Numbered from the stretch's first letter, positions 12,100-24,147 are shown. The stretch is 64,000 nucleotides of DNA from Adineta ricciae (GCA_905250025.1 CAJNOJ010000322.1:44394-108393); one strand, 5' to 3'. A program made the numbers and translations. The notes: a model not told the origin generated them from the sequence alone.

Positions 12100-14023
12100 T
12101 TAATCAATAGTTTCAGCCAGAAAGGATTCATATAAGTTTTTCTAAAAATGAGAAAATTAGTCGATGAATGTGAGAGGAAAACAATTCGGTACTTGTTTGA
12201 CGCCAACGTTTGTTTGTAAATGATGTTTGAATGCTGTAAACATCTTCTTTTCTCGATGATTAAGAACATCCTTTTGACGACTGAAAGAGACATTTAATGT
12301 CATCAAACTAAATTCGATAAAATAATTTACCTTCGAATAAACTGTCCAAGGGAAAAAATGATTCCGTTGATTAGAAGAATGATTAATAATAGGGAATAAG
12401 TTGGATAAAAGAGAAAATCATCAATAACATTCTAAGAAAGAACAGAATCGAAAGAATCTCAATTCAAAGTATGACAAGTCTTACCAATGTCGAATCGATT
12501 TGCCATGTGGTTGAAAATTCGTCTGGGAACAACAATGGAATTCTTAGATGAGATGTTTTCACATAACGTCGAAAGATCAATATCGATGAAAGTATCATCA
12601 ATAGTAATGAAATAAATTGCACGATCGACAATTTGATATTCCACGATCGATGTCTAATTTGAGTTTTTCTATTCATTTGATTAACATTTCAAATAGAAGT
12701 CGATTCATCAAACTTACTCGTGCAATATTAAACGATCAGCAATACATTGCTCTAAGCGTTTGGAATCATTATGTAAAGTATTCAACGATTTTTGTACACT
12801 ACTAAATACCGCGTGATCGATAGTTGAACAAACTTCGTGAATTTGATTTGTACACCGTGTTTCCTGAAATAGTGAATGAACAGGCGCTGGAGTAGGAATG
12901 AATTGGTACTTTGGCTAGTTCAGGTAGATAAATAGTTGGCATATCGAAGTTCGTTTTGGAGATTTCCGGTTGTCGACAAAGATTTTGAACGATTTGCATT
13001 AAGACACGATGTCGATCACGATCGCTACCAGCTTCATCAGCTTTCGCTAGATAATAATGCATCTTTTCGGGATTGGATTTATTCAATTGTTCCACAAGTG
13101 TTAAGGTTCGTTTGCATAGTGCTTGGCCAATGGGATCAAATAAAACAAATATCAAATCAGCATGATTACCTGAATAGAAGGGAGTATATGTTTATAAGAA
13201 AGGATCGCATAGACTTCTTGAACAGACCGAGCCAGAGAATGGCTTGTTCAACATCAAATGGGTATGCCATGGCACCATCGACAAGACCTGGTGTGTCGAC
13301 AAACGAAACGAGAGGAAATTTCTTTTGTTTTGAAGATGAGATTTCTGTTGTTAAATAATTCATAAGACCTGTAGAAAAGTTTACTATGCGAAGGAGAAAA
13401 AAATCAAAATCTTCACAGACCAGGAATATTTCCTAGAGGACGAAGATAAGGAAATAAATGCATTGTAGCTGGACCCTACAAATTAATTTATAGAAGTCAA
13501 TCTTCATAGGCTTCAGAAGCTGGTTTTAGTATTACCATTAGTGATTCTCGTCGTTTACCACTTGTGATGATTGAAACTCCTGAAAATTCCAATAGATAAG
13601 ACTATCTTCGGTTCCAGATTGCATTACCTTGGGTTTCAATTGCTACTCCAGTCCGTTGAACATTATCTTCGATGTACCAATTCACAAGAGAAGATTTACC
13701 TAAACATATCCAAGAAAACAAAATCACAGACATCGATTGTTTTAGTAAAGATGATCTCAAGATTTACCAGCGCTATGATTGCCGATGAGCAATATACTTA
13801 TCTTCTTATTTGGAGCTATAATCGGTACACCGAGCCATTGTGCAATTGTAATCAATCCTGAAATATTTCTCATGTAGAAATTTCTGCTTCGGATGAAAAT
13901 CAAATCACCTGTGTCAGGATGATGATAAATCTGTTCTATTTCATTGACAATTTGTTCATAGTGAGGTGTAATCATACGTTGCATGACATCAGGCAAACTA
14001 CTGGTATTAAATATCGAAGTCAT
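12100..14023 (-). CDS. Dynamin-family (EHD-like) GTPase with two C-terminal membrane helices
   Basis: Spliced minus-strand gene with about ten short introns. The N-terminal helix MTSIFNTSSLPDVMQRM is followed by the G1 P-loop GNHSAGKSS (split by an intron), then GVAIETQG (G2/switch I region), VDTPGLVDGAMAYPF (G3) and LAKADEAGSDRDRHRV (G4-like, AKAD instead of TKAD/NKxD). The C-terminal half is helical and has two hydrophobic segments (IVQFISLLLMILSSILIF and YSLLLIILLINGIIFSL), ending ESFLAETID. The G-domain pattern matches EHD/dynamin-type membrane-remodelling GTPases, including a protist/plant-like group with the same NHSAGKSS loop. The two terminal TM helices suggest permanent anchoring, as in mitofusin or atlastin. 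A further upstream exon is possible (acceptor-like TTCTAACAG at about 14060). Confidence 0.82.
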
Positions 14024-14642
14024 GTGAAAAGTATCGACTTCAATGCAATGTGTATCTGTTAGAAAGAACGTATAACGATTATACTATTGATATATTATCT
14101 ATAGACGAAGTGATAGAATCGTCTTTTTTTGTTCGAGCCATTGTTTCTGATCGAAGGTCAACTGATAGATGTCCGTCTTTAGCAATCATTTTTCTTTTTG
14201 TTGGTATTGTGCTTCTTCTGAGTGTCAAATTATAGAAAGAATTAAAAAAATGTCATTTTGTCTCTTAACGATGGTGTCAGCTTTTGAAATAGATACACAG
14301 TCCTTTTTATTGTTGCCAGACATACACGCACACATTTACACTTATAGAAAAGAAAAATACAGGATAACCACGATGAATGTTTTTAGTTAGTTTATAGGTT
14401 GGATTGTTTGTTTGTTAGCTATATTTTTTGTTTAAAGAGAAGGAGAAAGACGCACTTGTACACAAAGAACAGCGAAAAAAGACAAAAAAACCATCATCCT
14501 CAGCAAGAAACAGCTTAGAGTAGTAGTGGTGAAAAAGAAAGAAAAACAACAACAACAAAAAATAAGTACACTGTGCATTATGATGATGAACAATGTCGTT
14601 GTTGCTGGAACAAGCAGCCTCACATATCAGAAAGTTTTCTTT
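14024..14642. other. Intergenic, possible 5' exon of the dynamin-like gene
   Basis: A short minus-strand open stretch (about 14100-14200, containing MARTKKDDSITSS) precedes the acceptor-like site, but its phase does not join the GTPase frame, so it is not included. The rest is A/T-rich and presumably contains the 3' UTR of the FET gene. Confidence 0.4.
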
Positions 14643-15997
14643 TTAATACGGATTTGAGCGATTGTCTCTACTGGAACCATAACTGGCTCCGCGACCTCCA
14701 CCCCCGCCACCGCGATAGTCAACACCTCGATCTCCACCTATTTAACCGAAAAAAGTGATCTGTCAATGTATAATCGAAAAAGACCATAATGATATTTACC
14801 TCTGCCACGGTAGCCACCATGATCACCACCACCTCCTAGGATAATAGTAAATATGATTGAATAGTTAAAGGACATAGAAGTTCGTTGTGACTATATCTAC
14901 CTCGTCCACGGAATCCACCACGACCACGAAAACCTCCTCGGCCGCCAAATGCCGAGGCCCGACGAGTAGCTAATGAGATCTTCACAATATTGGATAGAAC
15001 TTCTTTGTCTATTTTGGAAAGAAACAATAAAATATTCCATCTTATGAAATAGAAAATCAAAACAAGATCATACCATTGTACCAATTGATAGCTGCTTGTG
15101 CTGCTTCCTCATCTTCGTATGTGATTGTTGCTTCGCCTTTACCTTCCCCAGTATTTTTATCCTTGTAAATCCAAATTTTCGGTTGACCTGTTTTCTTATC
15201 ATTCTAACAAGAAATGGTTAAATATCTATGTATTAATCAAGCAGTATCCTACTTTGATTACTCCAATTTGACTGAAAACGTCTCTAAGTTGTTCCGAAGT
15301 GACATTTCGAGGTAAGTTTTGAATGAATATCGTATCACGTTGAGTTTCCAACCCTGAATCATTGCTGCCACCACTGCTATTATAGTCACTACGACCCCGA
15401 TTGTAACCGCCACCATCATCATTATTACTTTGATGATCATTTCGGCTTCGATTATATCCACCACTTCCTCTATCATCGTTATTACTTCGGCCACGGCTAT
15501 ATCCACCGCTTCCTCTATCATCATTATTTTGATAATCATTACGGCTGCGATTGTATCCGCCACTATCATCGTTATTACTTTGGTAATCATTTCGACCACG
15601 GCTGTAACCACTGTCGCTGCCATGACCTGCAGAGAGGACAAAGTGTGGACTGCTGCCAGTCATCATCCTGTATGAATTGTCAATTTTTGGGTTTCAAAAA
15701 CTGACATACAAGATATATCAAAAAGTTTTCTGTTTACCTCCACCACTACGTGAATCAGAATAATTTCGTTTTTGTCCACTGAAATACGGAACTAAATTAT
15801 ATAAAATCAAATAAAGGAATCATTTACCTGTTATTGTCATAATTATTTCGACCACCACCTCGTCCTGAATGATAATCATTACTTGAATAACTACTACCAC
15901 CACCACCATATCTATTCAATACAGAGAATCAAACAAAGAATTCTTAGCCATGGAAATCTTACCCATCACCACCGGAATCACGTCCGTATCCAGACAT
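14643..15997 (-). CDS. FET-family RNA-binding protein (FUS/EWS/TAF15 type)
   Basis: Starts MSGYGRDSGGDG. Several small exons encode Gly/Ser/Tyr/Arg-rich sequence, including a tandem run of RNDYQSNNDDSGGY-like units (about 15360-15610). One RRM follows: DTIFIQNLPRNVTSEQLRD (RNP2 side), VFSQIGVIK, then KKTGQPKIWIYKDKNTGEG, GEATITYEDEEAAQAAI and NIVKISLATRR. The unusual linker KKTGQP and the ending KISLATRR are specific to the FET RRM. The tail has FRGRG and YRGGGG RGG boxes and ends RSNPY. These proteins act in transcription and pre-mRNA processing and form condensates through the low-complexity N terminus. The RanBP2-type zinc finger normally found between RRM and C-terminal RGG is not visible here. 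Confidence 0.85.
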
Positions 15998-16862
15998 TGG
16001 ATGCAAAGTTTGAAATATGAATCTTAAATGTAAACTACAGCGAGGAATCAGACACTTGAAATAATATTGAAATGAATATAAAGAAAAGAAAGTAAACAGC
16101 ACTTTCCCAATACTGCTACACATACAATGGATATGAACCATCGACGAATCAAAATTGAACAATCGAAATGAACTTGTTTCAAAAAGAAAATTTGCACATA
16201 TGAAATAAATTAAATTAATTCAACTATGAGAAAACTAATTCGAGAATAGTATTATAATAAAAGTTGAAAACAACTGTCATTGACAAGTGTCACCATCTAT
16301 CTCTTCAATGTTTTATCACATCAAAATATGAACAGATCAACAAGAGAACGAGAGGATAGGTAATTACTCCTTCACCCACCCACTCACCTAGACTCTCTAG
16401 ATTTACGAAGATCAGAGCCAGAGTAATTGCCCATCAAGGTACAGAAGTAGTGAAAGATATCAAACTGTACTTGACAAAGAGAAGAAACGATTTCAAACGA
16501 CAACATTGATTAACGATGGAAAATGACGTGATTTTCTCGTGTCAAACATTCTTATGTTTGATAGACAATTAGAAATGTTGCGATGGAAGAACAATTCACT
16601 AACTAGATGAACAAAAAAGATTCTAGAAAAGTTCGATTCAAACACTATGAGTGTAGTTCTTCAGGAAATAAGTGTAAACATTTCCATATGAAAATTATTT
16701 GAAAAAAAAACATGATTGCTTATCGAAGTTATAGCCATGTAATTGGTCTTTTTTGACTTTCATGTAAAAGAATGAAATTTAATGATACTCATAGCTATCA
16801 TCTATTTTATAAACGAAAATCAAGCAAATATACAATAGATTATTTACAAAACAGAATAAAAA
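15998..16862. other. Intergenic, no gene seen
   Basis: Upstream of the FET gene and downstream of cereblon (both minus strand). AT-rich with no spliced frame or repeat that stands out; presumably promoter and 3' UTR sequence. Confidence 0.5.
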
Positions 16863-18959
16863 TTATTCTTCTAAGCTTGTCGATGGTCGTACACGTCTGC
16901 TTAATTCGGAATCGTCTCCTTCGCCATCATTTTCTGTTGCATTCCTCGCAAAAATCAGACCATTACGAGTCAAACCATAGAATGTCGACGGTTTCAACGA
17001 TGGGTTGCGAAAACGCCAGCCGAGATGATTCCCACACAGACGGCATTGGACAATTGTCCATTTATATCCTGGAAACCAAGAATGTTCAGCTACTTCATGT
17101 CCAATTAAGCGAATATTCTTCGCATGATGAACAGTCAATGTTTCATGAATTTGTCCATGAGGATTAACATATGCGGCCATTAATCCCGAAGCAGACATTG
17201 AAAATATATCACGATCTTCACAGATATCAGCCGCACAATGCCGACAAGCGAACTTCTTGTAACGTCTCAACCAAGATAGAATGAAACGTACTAGAAAAAT
17301 ATCACGAAAAGTTTGATTTCATTCGATTCGAAATAATTCTCCTTACATCTTTGAATCGTTGTTGGAAAGGACAGTATTTTTTGTACAGTTTGAATTTCAA
17401 ACGGTATATTCATTAATAACCAATCAGCAAAACGATCGGGCGTTACTGGCAATGATCCATCATCATTGGCTAACATTGTATTGTTCAATTCAAGTTTAAC
17501 TAATGACATGACATAAACAGCATCATATTGACGTACAACCCAGTATGGATAAGGTGTTAAAGACCATGGAGCTTGGCGAGATCGCAGCCGAAATAGACGT
17601 TGTTTCGAAGGCTGAGTCAGGGTAATACCTAAGATAGAAGATAATTCGAAGAATTTATCATCAAATCCATAGATATTATCGTACTTTTCGTTTCCTGTGA
17701 AGTAGTAGATGATGATGATGATGTTGTTCGTTTGCGTTTAATTAATTTCATCAATGCTTGACCACAACCAGTTGCTTGCTGATCGTCAGTATCGATATGG
17801 TTGAGCCGTTTTTGTCGTTGTAAACACATATCATATTGTAAAACAAAATTGATTGTATGTATGTAATTTTGACTTAAACTTGGTAATGGTGGATTTCTCA
17901 ATAGAACATCTGGAAGAATTCGTACATCAGCACGAAGTACACCGTTCAAATCGCGTTTCATTGTCGATGGGTCATCAATAACGAAACGTTGTCGTCCAAT
18001 CACTTTTAATTGTAAGGATTGATCAATAATTTCTTCGTAATAGGAAACAATTTCCGCTGTTGTACCGTATTTTGGATCATTCGTTAGAAACGATGAACAA
18101 GCATCGATAACACCGAATAACCGTTGTTCTTGTTTCACTTCTTTGATCATTCGTGCTGTTCGAGTATTGAACACTTGCCAAGGTACGGTTTGATTTGGTA
18201 TCAAGATCATGTTTGCTAATTCAACGATATGCAATCGACAACGACGATCGTCGGATAATAAACAAACACCACTAAATTCTTGAAAATTTTCTACATTCAT
18301 ATATGAATGTGTTGTCGGTAATAGACGATCATAAGTGACTGTTTCTTCACGGTTCTCATGATCTGTCGAAGATGAATCTTAAAAAACAGTTTTGTCTGTG
18401 ATATATGACGAGAATGTTAAAATGAAAGACAATCTTACCAGCGTCTGCGTCTTCCCAATCTTCATCATCGGAATTATCATCATCTTCCATATCTTCCAAA
18501 TGTTCTGCTCGATTATTTAAATCTAACAGTAAATGTCGTTGAATATGACGGATTTGCTCTATATTAAAACATCGATCTGTCTAAAAATGCATCCCCTCAA
18601 GACGGGAATTTACCTTGCAAACGATTCAGTTGTTCTTGTTCATGATTTAGATTATTTTCTATTTCGTTCATTTCGTGTTCATCATTGGCATCATCGTCAT
18701 CTTCATCTTCTTCTAGATGTTCTTGTTCGATACCTTCCCAGGGATGAAATGCTAACGCAGGTATTTGTGGAAAGCGTCTCCGATTTTCTTCATCTATATC
18801 TGGTTGCTGCTCAACAGCATCTTCAAAATTGGTTGGAGGAGGATCGTCATCTAAAGATAGATCAGTTCAGTTTAGCATAGGATTCGATGAAAATTTCTCA
18901 TCAGACCTACTTTGTGCTTCATCATGAAATGACGAACCTTGATTATCGTTTGAAGCCAT
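16863..18959 (-). CDS. CRBN: Cereblon, substrate receptor of CRL4
   Basis: Starts MASNDNQGSSFHDEAQ (ATG 18957-18959, 4 nt after a CTTCAG acceptor-like site). An acidic N-terminal region is followed by a Lon-N-terminal-like domain (from about 18.3 kb; LLPTTHSYMN, EFSGVCLLSD, RLFGVIDACSSF). A long linker leads to the CULT domain in the last exon. CULT zinc pairs CRHC and CRLC are present, and the thalidomide-binding tri-tryptophan cage is intact in HSWFPGYKWT and NHLGWRF. Cereblon links DDB1-CUL4 ubiquitin ligase to substrates; the cage recognises C-terminal cyclic imides in other animals. The protein ends SLEE-stop at 16863. All exons are open. It is the last gene of a close minus-strand run behind UQCC5 and a one-TM protein. 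Confidence 0.93.
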
Positions 18960-18963
18960 TTAT

Positions 18964-18980
18964 CTGAAGTGAAAAAAAGA
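18964..18980 (-). other. Candidate splice acceptor before cereblon
   Basis: TTTTTTTCACTTCAG ends 4 nt before the cereblon ATG, in a 115-bp gap after the one-TM gene. Confidence 0.45.
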
Positions 18981-19074
18981 GTTCATTGTAAACGTGAACA
19001 TTGTTTGTTTACACCGGACTCTTTTATATTCGAATTTTTGGTTACAAAACAAAAACATAGAAAAAGATACTAAA

Positions 19075-19293
19075 TTAACTAATCTGTTTCAAACGATCTT
19101 CTCGTTTTTTCTTCAAATACTCTTCTACTTCAGCTAATTCTTGCTGCTGAGCTTGATAGTCAGCCTCCGCCTTCTGAATGAAATCTTTATAATCTTTCAT
19201 CGGATTCAGCCAGATATGAGCCGTCTGAGAGCCAATAATAAAGGTTAGAGCATTTGCTAAAGACAAATAAAAAAGACGTCGAACCGGTAACAT
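19075..19293 (-). CDS. Small single-pass membrane protein, unrecognised
   Basis: 72 residues, MLPVRRLFYLSLANALTF…, with one hydrophobic segment near the N terminus (about 7-22) preceded by Arg residues, then a charged, coiled-coil-like tail ending KKKREDRLKQIS. The ATG at 19291-19293 is chosen because the acceptor-like CATTTAG ends 4 nt upstream. It lies 70 bp after the UQCC5 stop and 115 bp before the cereblon start, all on the minus strand. Size, topology and its neighbour suggest a mitochondrial inner-membrane assembly or subunit protein, but no family is recognised. Confidence 0.65.
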   Translation of the reverse strand: MLPVRRLFYLSLANALTFIIGSQTAHIWLNPMKDYKDFIQKAEADYQAQQQELAEVEEYLKKKREDRLKQIS

Positions 19294-19297
19294 ATTT

Positions 19298-19312
19298 CTA
19301 AATGAAAACAAC
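19298..19312 (-). other. Candidate splice acceptor before the one-TM gene
   Basis: GTTGTTTTCATTTAG ends 4 nt before the ATG at 19293, in a 70-bp gap after the UQCC5 stop. Confidence 0.45.
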
Positions 19313-19363
19313 GATCAATTCTTTTTTTTTTTGAAATAGTTGAAATCTTTCTTTTTGAACATA

Positions 19364-19717
19364 CTAAACGCTGGGAGTAGTGCTCGGTTTAGGTGATGCT
19401 TGAAGAGCAACTGTTTTCAAATAATCGTCAAGTTGATGTTTTTTAACAACAAATTCGTGCGCCTGTTTTCGTTTGTAAACGTCGTCTAGGAAGAAAACCA
19501 GATTGAAGGAAAAATTCTGTTACGTTTCCATCGACATACAAAAGTTAATATTGTTAATGCGCAATTTGCAAAGAACAACTTCGAAGAGAAAACCAGCAAC
19601 GAAGAAAATCGGTGGAAACCGCCAATCGCCGAGAAGTTTCTTTCCGGGTATAGAATTCGAGACAACAAAAGCTATAAATCTCCAATCAGGTAATTTCGAT
19701 CGAAGCTTTTTAAACAT
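19364..19717 (-). CDS. UQCC5: UQCC5/SMIM4-like complex III assembly factor
   Basis: Two exons with a 54-bp intron (GTATGT…CCTAG). The central part, PGKKLLGDWRFPPIFFVAG then FEVVLCKLRI and FYDVYKRKQA, follows the vertebrate SMIM4/UQCC5 pattern (PGK, R(F/L)xPFFF, one TM helix, K(V/L)R, FYDVYRRK). That protein is a mitochondrial inner-membrane factor needed for early cytochrome bc1 assembly. The C-terminal tail is somewhat longer than in vertebrates and ends TTPSV. The start at 19717 (MFKKLRSKLPDWRF) is used; an open frame continues upstream to an ATG at 19899 and could be a first exon joined by a 59-bp intron. First gene of the run ending in cereblon. Confidence 0.72.
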
Positions 19718-19953
19718 AGCATCGAAAATTTTTGGTAAGAAAAACAGAAAACAATTGCACTCACTGCGATTGCAAGATGAGCCCTCGTATCAATGGTTAG
19801 ACGACGCAACCAATAATGGAAACAGAGTAAAAAGTTTCGAACGACATCTATGTTTCTCGAAGTGCGGGATCTTGTCTTTTTAAATGAATTCTTTCTCATT
19901 GTGGAAATTAATGACCGACGGTTTCAATTGAGATAATTCCGATAAATTGTTCG

Positions 19954-22196
19954 ATGGATTCAACACAATCACCTTTAGTTGTTTTTGGACCTGATCATAT
20001 TGATACCAGTCGTGCTGAATTGTTGGTACAATGTTTAAGTAATTCAATTCTCATCAGTTGTGTTATGTGTTAATGTGATTCTCTTCCACTAGATGAAAAA
20101 ATTAAAGAAAAACGATTCAAACTGCAAAAACTAGTGAAAGCTAACGAAGGTTTGTTTGCTTGTGAAAAGATTTCCTTTTAAATCACTAATCATAATAGAA
20201 AAGAAAAAACGAAATGAAGCCATAAAAACAGAAGTGATACAATTAACAGCGAAGTTGACACATATTGAACAGGAAAATGCTGCTCGTGAACAACAACTTC
20301 TATCTGAACAAAGTCGAATCAAAGAATTACAAATGAACATCCAAATGTTAGATGAACACAACAGTAATTCATACTATGATACCATCGTCAAAGGTCAAAA
20401 GTTCTTTTATCTTATTGTTGTAGACTCAATCAGACGAGATTACTCCAACGAAGAACACAAATATGAACAGGAGAAATCGACATTGATCAAGAAATTCGAA
20501 CGTACTAAACAACAATGGATTGAAGTTTTCAAACCACAGTTCGGAACAATTTTTCAGTCTGTGCTGTTGATCGACGATGTATTTTAGATATGAACAATCG
20601 AAAGTTTATCAATATTTGAAACAAAGTGATACGGCTTATAATTGTTTAGTTGAACGTAAAGAAGCACTGTTGGATGCACACAAAAATGCTTACAAAGTTT
20701 ATTGTTCGCGTCGTCAAGAATTTTGTTCGCAAGAAAAACTTAGCGAATCGATTGTATCGGTTGCGAAATCTTATATTTCTCGACGAGATCAATTGAATAA
20801 TATCAATGAAATGAAGAAGAAATTACTTGAATTACAAAATAAAGATAAGCAATTGATGGAAAGTAAAATGGATAAAATGAAAGCGTGGGAAAGTGTTTAT
20901 ACTCAACCCATGAAACGCGATTTGATGGATTTTTGTTTACAAACGAATATCGATCAAGTTTTCACACTTTCGCTCAATCAAATTCAACAGGATATATGGT
21001 CACAACCAATGACACCAACAGACTTAACTCCACAAAACGAACAAGTCGAATTGATTCCACAAGAACGAATCAATTCAAAACCGTCGGTCACGTAAGTTTT
21101 CCCACGATTAATGCCGAGATAAGTAATGAATTTATCTACAAAGACCTTCGGTAGATTTCAACGATCACCATCAGCAGTTGAACCAATGGTCATTGAATCG
21201 ATTCGATCTGTTCCGCCTTCCATTCTCCATCTGACAACAGCCATCGATGACGATGATGATGAATTATTTTCAGCATCTCGTCGAAAAGCACCGCCTACAA
21301 CTCAAGTATGTAGTCTCTCTCGCATAATCTCTCCTTTATTTTGAACAAAAACAAAAACGTCTAGTTAGAACAAATGAGTCTTCACGATGATCCACCAAGC
21401 ACACAAGCATTCGTCGTACCAACAACGACAGATACGCATATGAATCATTGCCAAGTTACAACTGTTTCAGCGTCGATGAAGCCACCTGAATCATTACCAA
21501 TACCATCCATGGATGCTGCTACCGTCGATAAATCACATTCATCTATAACATTTACCAGCAATCCAAATCGAACGATCACATCAGCTATTCAGCCACAAGT
21601 GACGAGTAATGACGTTCAACAGATGTTATTAACATTTTCATCAGATCCATCGCCAAATCAGGACGAAGCAAGTCAGCCAATGGAAGATGGACCACAACAA
21701 CTGCAGCAACGACCGACATTTTCTATGGCTTCATCTATCGAATCAACTGCAAGCACCGACGAGTATGACATGAATTTTATCACTCACTAGATCATTGACA
21801 ATCATTTCTGCTAGAGGATACACTGGTTTCAATTACAATTTCGGCTTCAATAATAATACAACAAGTGATGCACCGGCCAGTGGTACAGAGTTTACATCAC
21901 CGATTGGCTTTGGTAACTGGACGCATCTCGGTTCACCATTGATACCTGGTTCAAATGAGCAGTTCTCAGCATTTTTACAACAAGCAAGCAATGCAGACGA
22001 TAATCCTAGTGCATCATTCTCATTTCCTTCATTCAATTATGATGGTATGCTTTCGAAACTCTTTTTTTTTGTTAAATTTGTTACTGGACTTGATATGTTT
22101 TTAGATTTGGGAAATACTGGAACGACAACTAATGCAACATTTAGTTCATTCTTTTTTGGAAACGGTGCAAGCTCAGTAGACAAAGAATCTGAATAA
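19954..22196 (+). CDS. Coiled-coil protein with Phe-Ser/Asn-rich tail (possibly SIX6OS1-like)
   Basis: Plus-strand multi-exon gene, ATG at 19954 (MDSTQSPLVVFGPDHID). After an intron the protein is a long alpha-helical coiled coil (KIKEKRFKLQKLVK, HIEQENAAREQQLLSEQ, KYEQEKSTLIKKFERTKQQW, up to about 21.0 kb). A disordered Ser/Thr/Pro-rich half follows, with a short acidic box (IDDDDDELFSASRRK). The tail has repeated aromatic F-x-F/FNF pieces (GFNYNFGFNNN, SASFSFPSFNYD, SSFFFGNG). A 5' coiled coil plus a disordered region and an F-rich C terminus recalls the synaptonemal complex protein SIX6OS1, but the match is of layout only. I would treat it as an unassigned coiled-coil protein. It is divergently oriented to UQCC5 with little room between. 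Confidence 0.7.
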
Positions 22197-22541
22197 GATA
22201 GATAAACTAGAGAAGTTTTGTTTTAGGAACAGTATTTTATTGTAAATTACATTATGTCACAATTAAGAATTAAAATAAAATTAGCAGATAGGAATATGTC
22301 GAAAATTTCAATGCCTATTCAATTCACAGTAGATGAATGCCGTAAACTTCTACTTTTTTTCTAGAACAATCTATTTTTTCCTTTGCATCGGACGTCGTTC
22401 TATACGTCCGGCAACGCGAGTTAACAAAGAAATGTGAAGTCTTTCTTTTTCGAACACACATCTGTATATATACCTCTTTTGGTTCATTCATCCTTCACTC
22501 ATTTCTTCAGTCATTCCAATAAATATCTGACGATCCAAAGA

Positions 22542-24147
22542 ATGTCCAGACAAGCTTTTGAAGAAGCTATCGAAGCTGTCATTGATGAAAAGTATCAAGA
22601 AGCCTACGAAGTTTGTTCTCAGTGGATTTTCACAGCGGTTGTGATCAATGGAATTTTAATCTTTTTAGCTCTATTCCAAGGCGCTTGCTGCTGATGATAG
22701 AAGTAATCATCAGTTTACATCGAAAATATTCGCATCTCGTGCTCAATGTTCATTGAAGCTGAATAACTATTCAGGTAGATAGAAGAGTAAACATATACCA
22801 AATCTAACGTATTCCCGTTTAGATGCATTGAAAGATAGTAATGAAGCACTTCATTTTGATGAAACAAATGTCAAAGCATATCTCCGCAAAGGTGTAGCCT
22901 TATATAATCAAAATTTCAAGGAACAAGCTCTAGAAGTATTTGCTCGTGCACTCGAATACGATGGTAAATTGACTACTTTTGCAATTGAAACTAAAACTTT
23001 TATACTTTTTCAATTTTCGTAGCAACAAATGAACAATCGAAAGTATGGTATGAAAAATGTGAAAAAGAGTTGTTAGGTACGTGAATAGTTTACAGCTGAA
23101 TGCATCGGTATAACTTGACCTTCGTGTAGAAATCAAATCAAAGCCTGCTGCTCCACCGGTGAAAGTCAAGTATGTTTTCTTCAATATTCTTATGAAAATT
23201 AAAAACTCTGCTTTAATAGACATTCATTCTATCAAAGTGATAGAATAGTAACGGTTCAAATTCCTATTAAATGTCTCAGAAAGGATCAAGTTAAAGTTGA
23301 CACAACAGACAAAACGGTACGTATACAAATAATGTTCTATTTTTATCAAAAACGATTTTCATCAATCTCGTAGCTGTATGTGAATACGAAGATACCTTCA
23401 TCAGGTAGTGATTATTTACTTGATCTTGAGCTTGCATATCTAATCGATTCATCACGAACTACTTTCAATGTCACTGGCACGAATGTAAGCGAATAATGTC
23501 ACATGAAAGTGGCTTTTTTAGAGATCTACTATGCAATTTAGATCGAAATCAAACTATACAAACGAGAAGCGATTCAGTGGTCATCATTAGATGCTCAATC
23601 AACAACAAATAAAGCTTTACCACCAGGTAGTATATCCTTTCTTTTTTTTTGTTAGATCAATCTGTTGTTTTTGTTCCTTAGTAACAATGAATCGACCCCT
23701 AGTTGACAAAGCACCTACTTATCCATCATCAAGTCAACGTGCTAAGAATTGGGATAAAGTAGAAGCTGAAATAAAAAAGGATGAGAAAGAAAATCAAGAT
23801 GAAATGGGCGATGCAAATGCGTATGTGAAGATTTGGTCGAATCAGGCATAACTTTCATTATTCTGATTATTTTAGGATTTTCCAACGACTTTATCGCGAT
23901 AGTGATGAAAATACGCGTCGCGCTATGAATAAATCAATGGTAAATATATTTTTACTAGTGATTTTAATCCATTTAGTTATCTATAGTATGAATCCGGTGG
24001 TACATGTTTAAATATGAATTGGGAAGAGGTATCGAAAGGTCGAATTACTTGCGAACCACCTGAGGTAAGCAATGATTTATTGTTTTACACGAAAAAACAT
24101 TTCAATGTCCTTTTAAGGGAATGGAATGGAAGAAATATGATTCTTAA
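22542..24147 (+). CDS. SUGT1: SGT1 co-chaperone (TPR-CS-SGS)
   Basis: Starts MSRQAFEEAIEAVIDEKYQE. Three N-terminal TPRs are spread over small exons (LYSKALAADDRSNHQF, RAQCSLKLNNYS, DALKDSNEALHFDETNVKAY, EQALEVFARALEYD). Next comes the CS domain (KVKHSFYQSDRIVTVQIPI, LDLELAYLID, IEIKLYKREAIQWSSL). The SGS domain ends in the diagnostic C terminus: NWDKVEAEIKKDE, GDANAIFQRLYRDSDENTRRA, MNKSMYESGGTCLNMNWEEV, GMEWKKYDS-stop. SGT1 is an HSP90 co-chaperone for kinetochore/SCF assembly and, in many organisms, NLR stability. All introns are short and phases fit; the gene looks complete. Confidence 0.93.

Noticed and set aside
15258..15641. Second and antisense open frames over the FET low-complexity exon
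   Set aside because: They reflect the repetitive codon pattern of the RNDYQSNND units; only one frame connects to the RRM.
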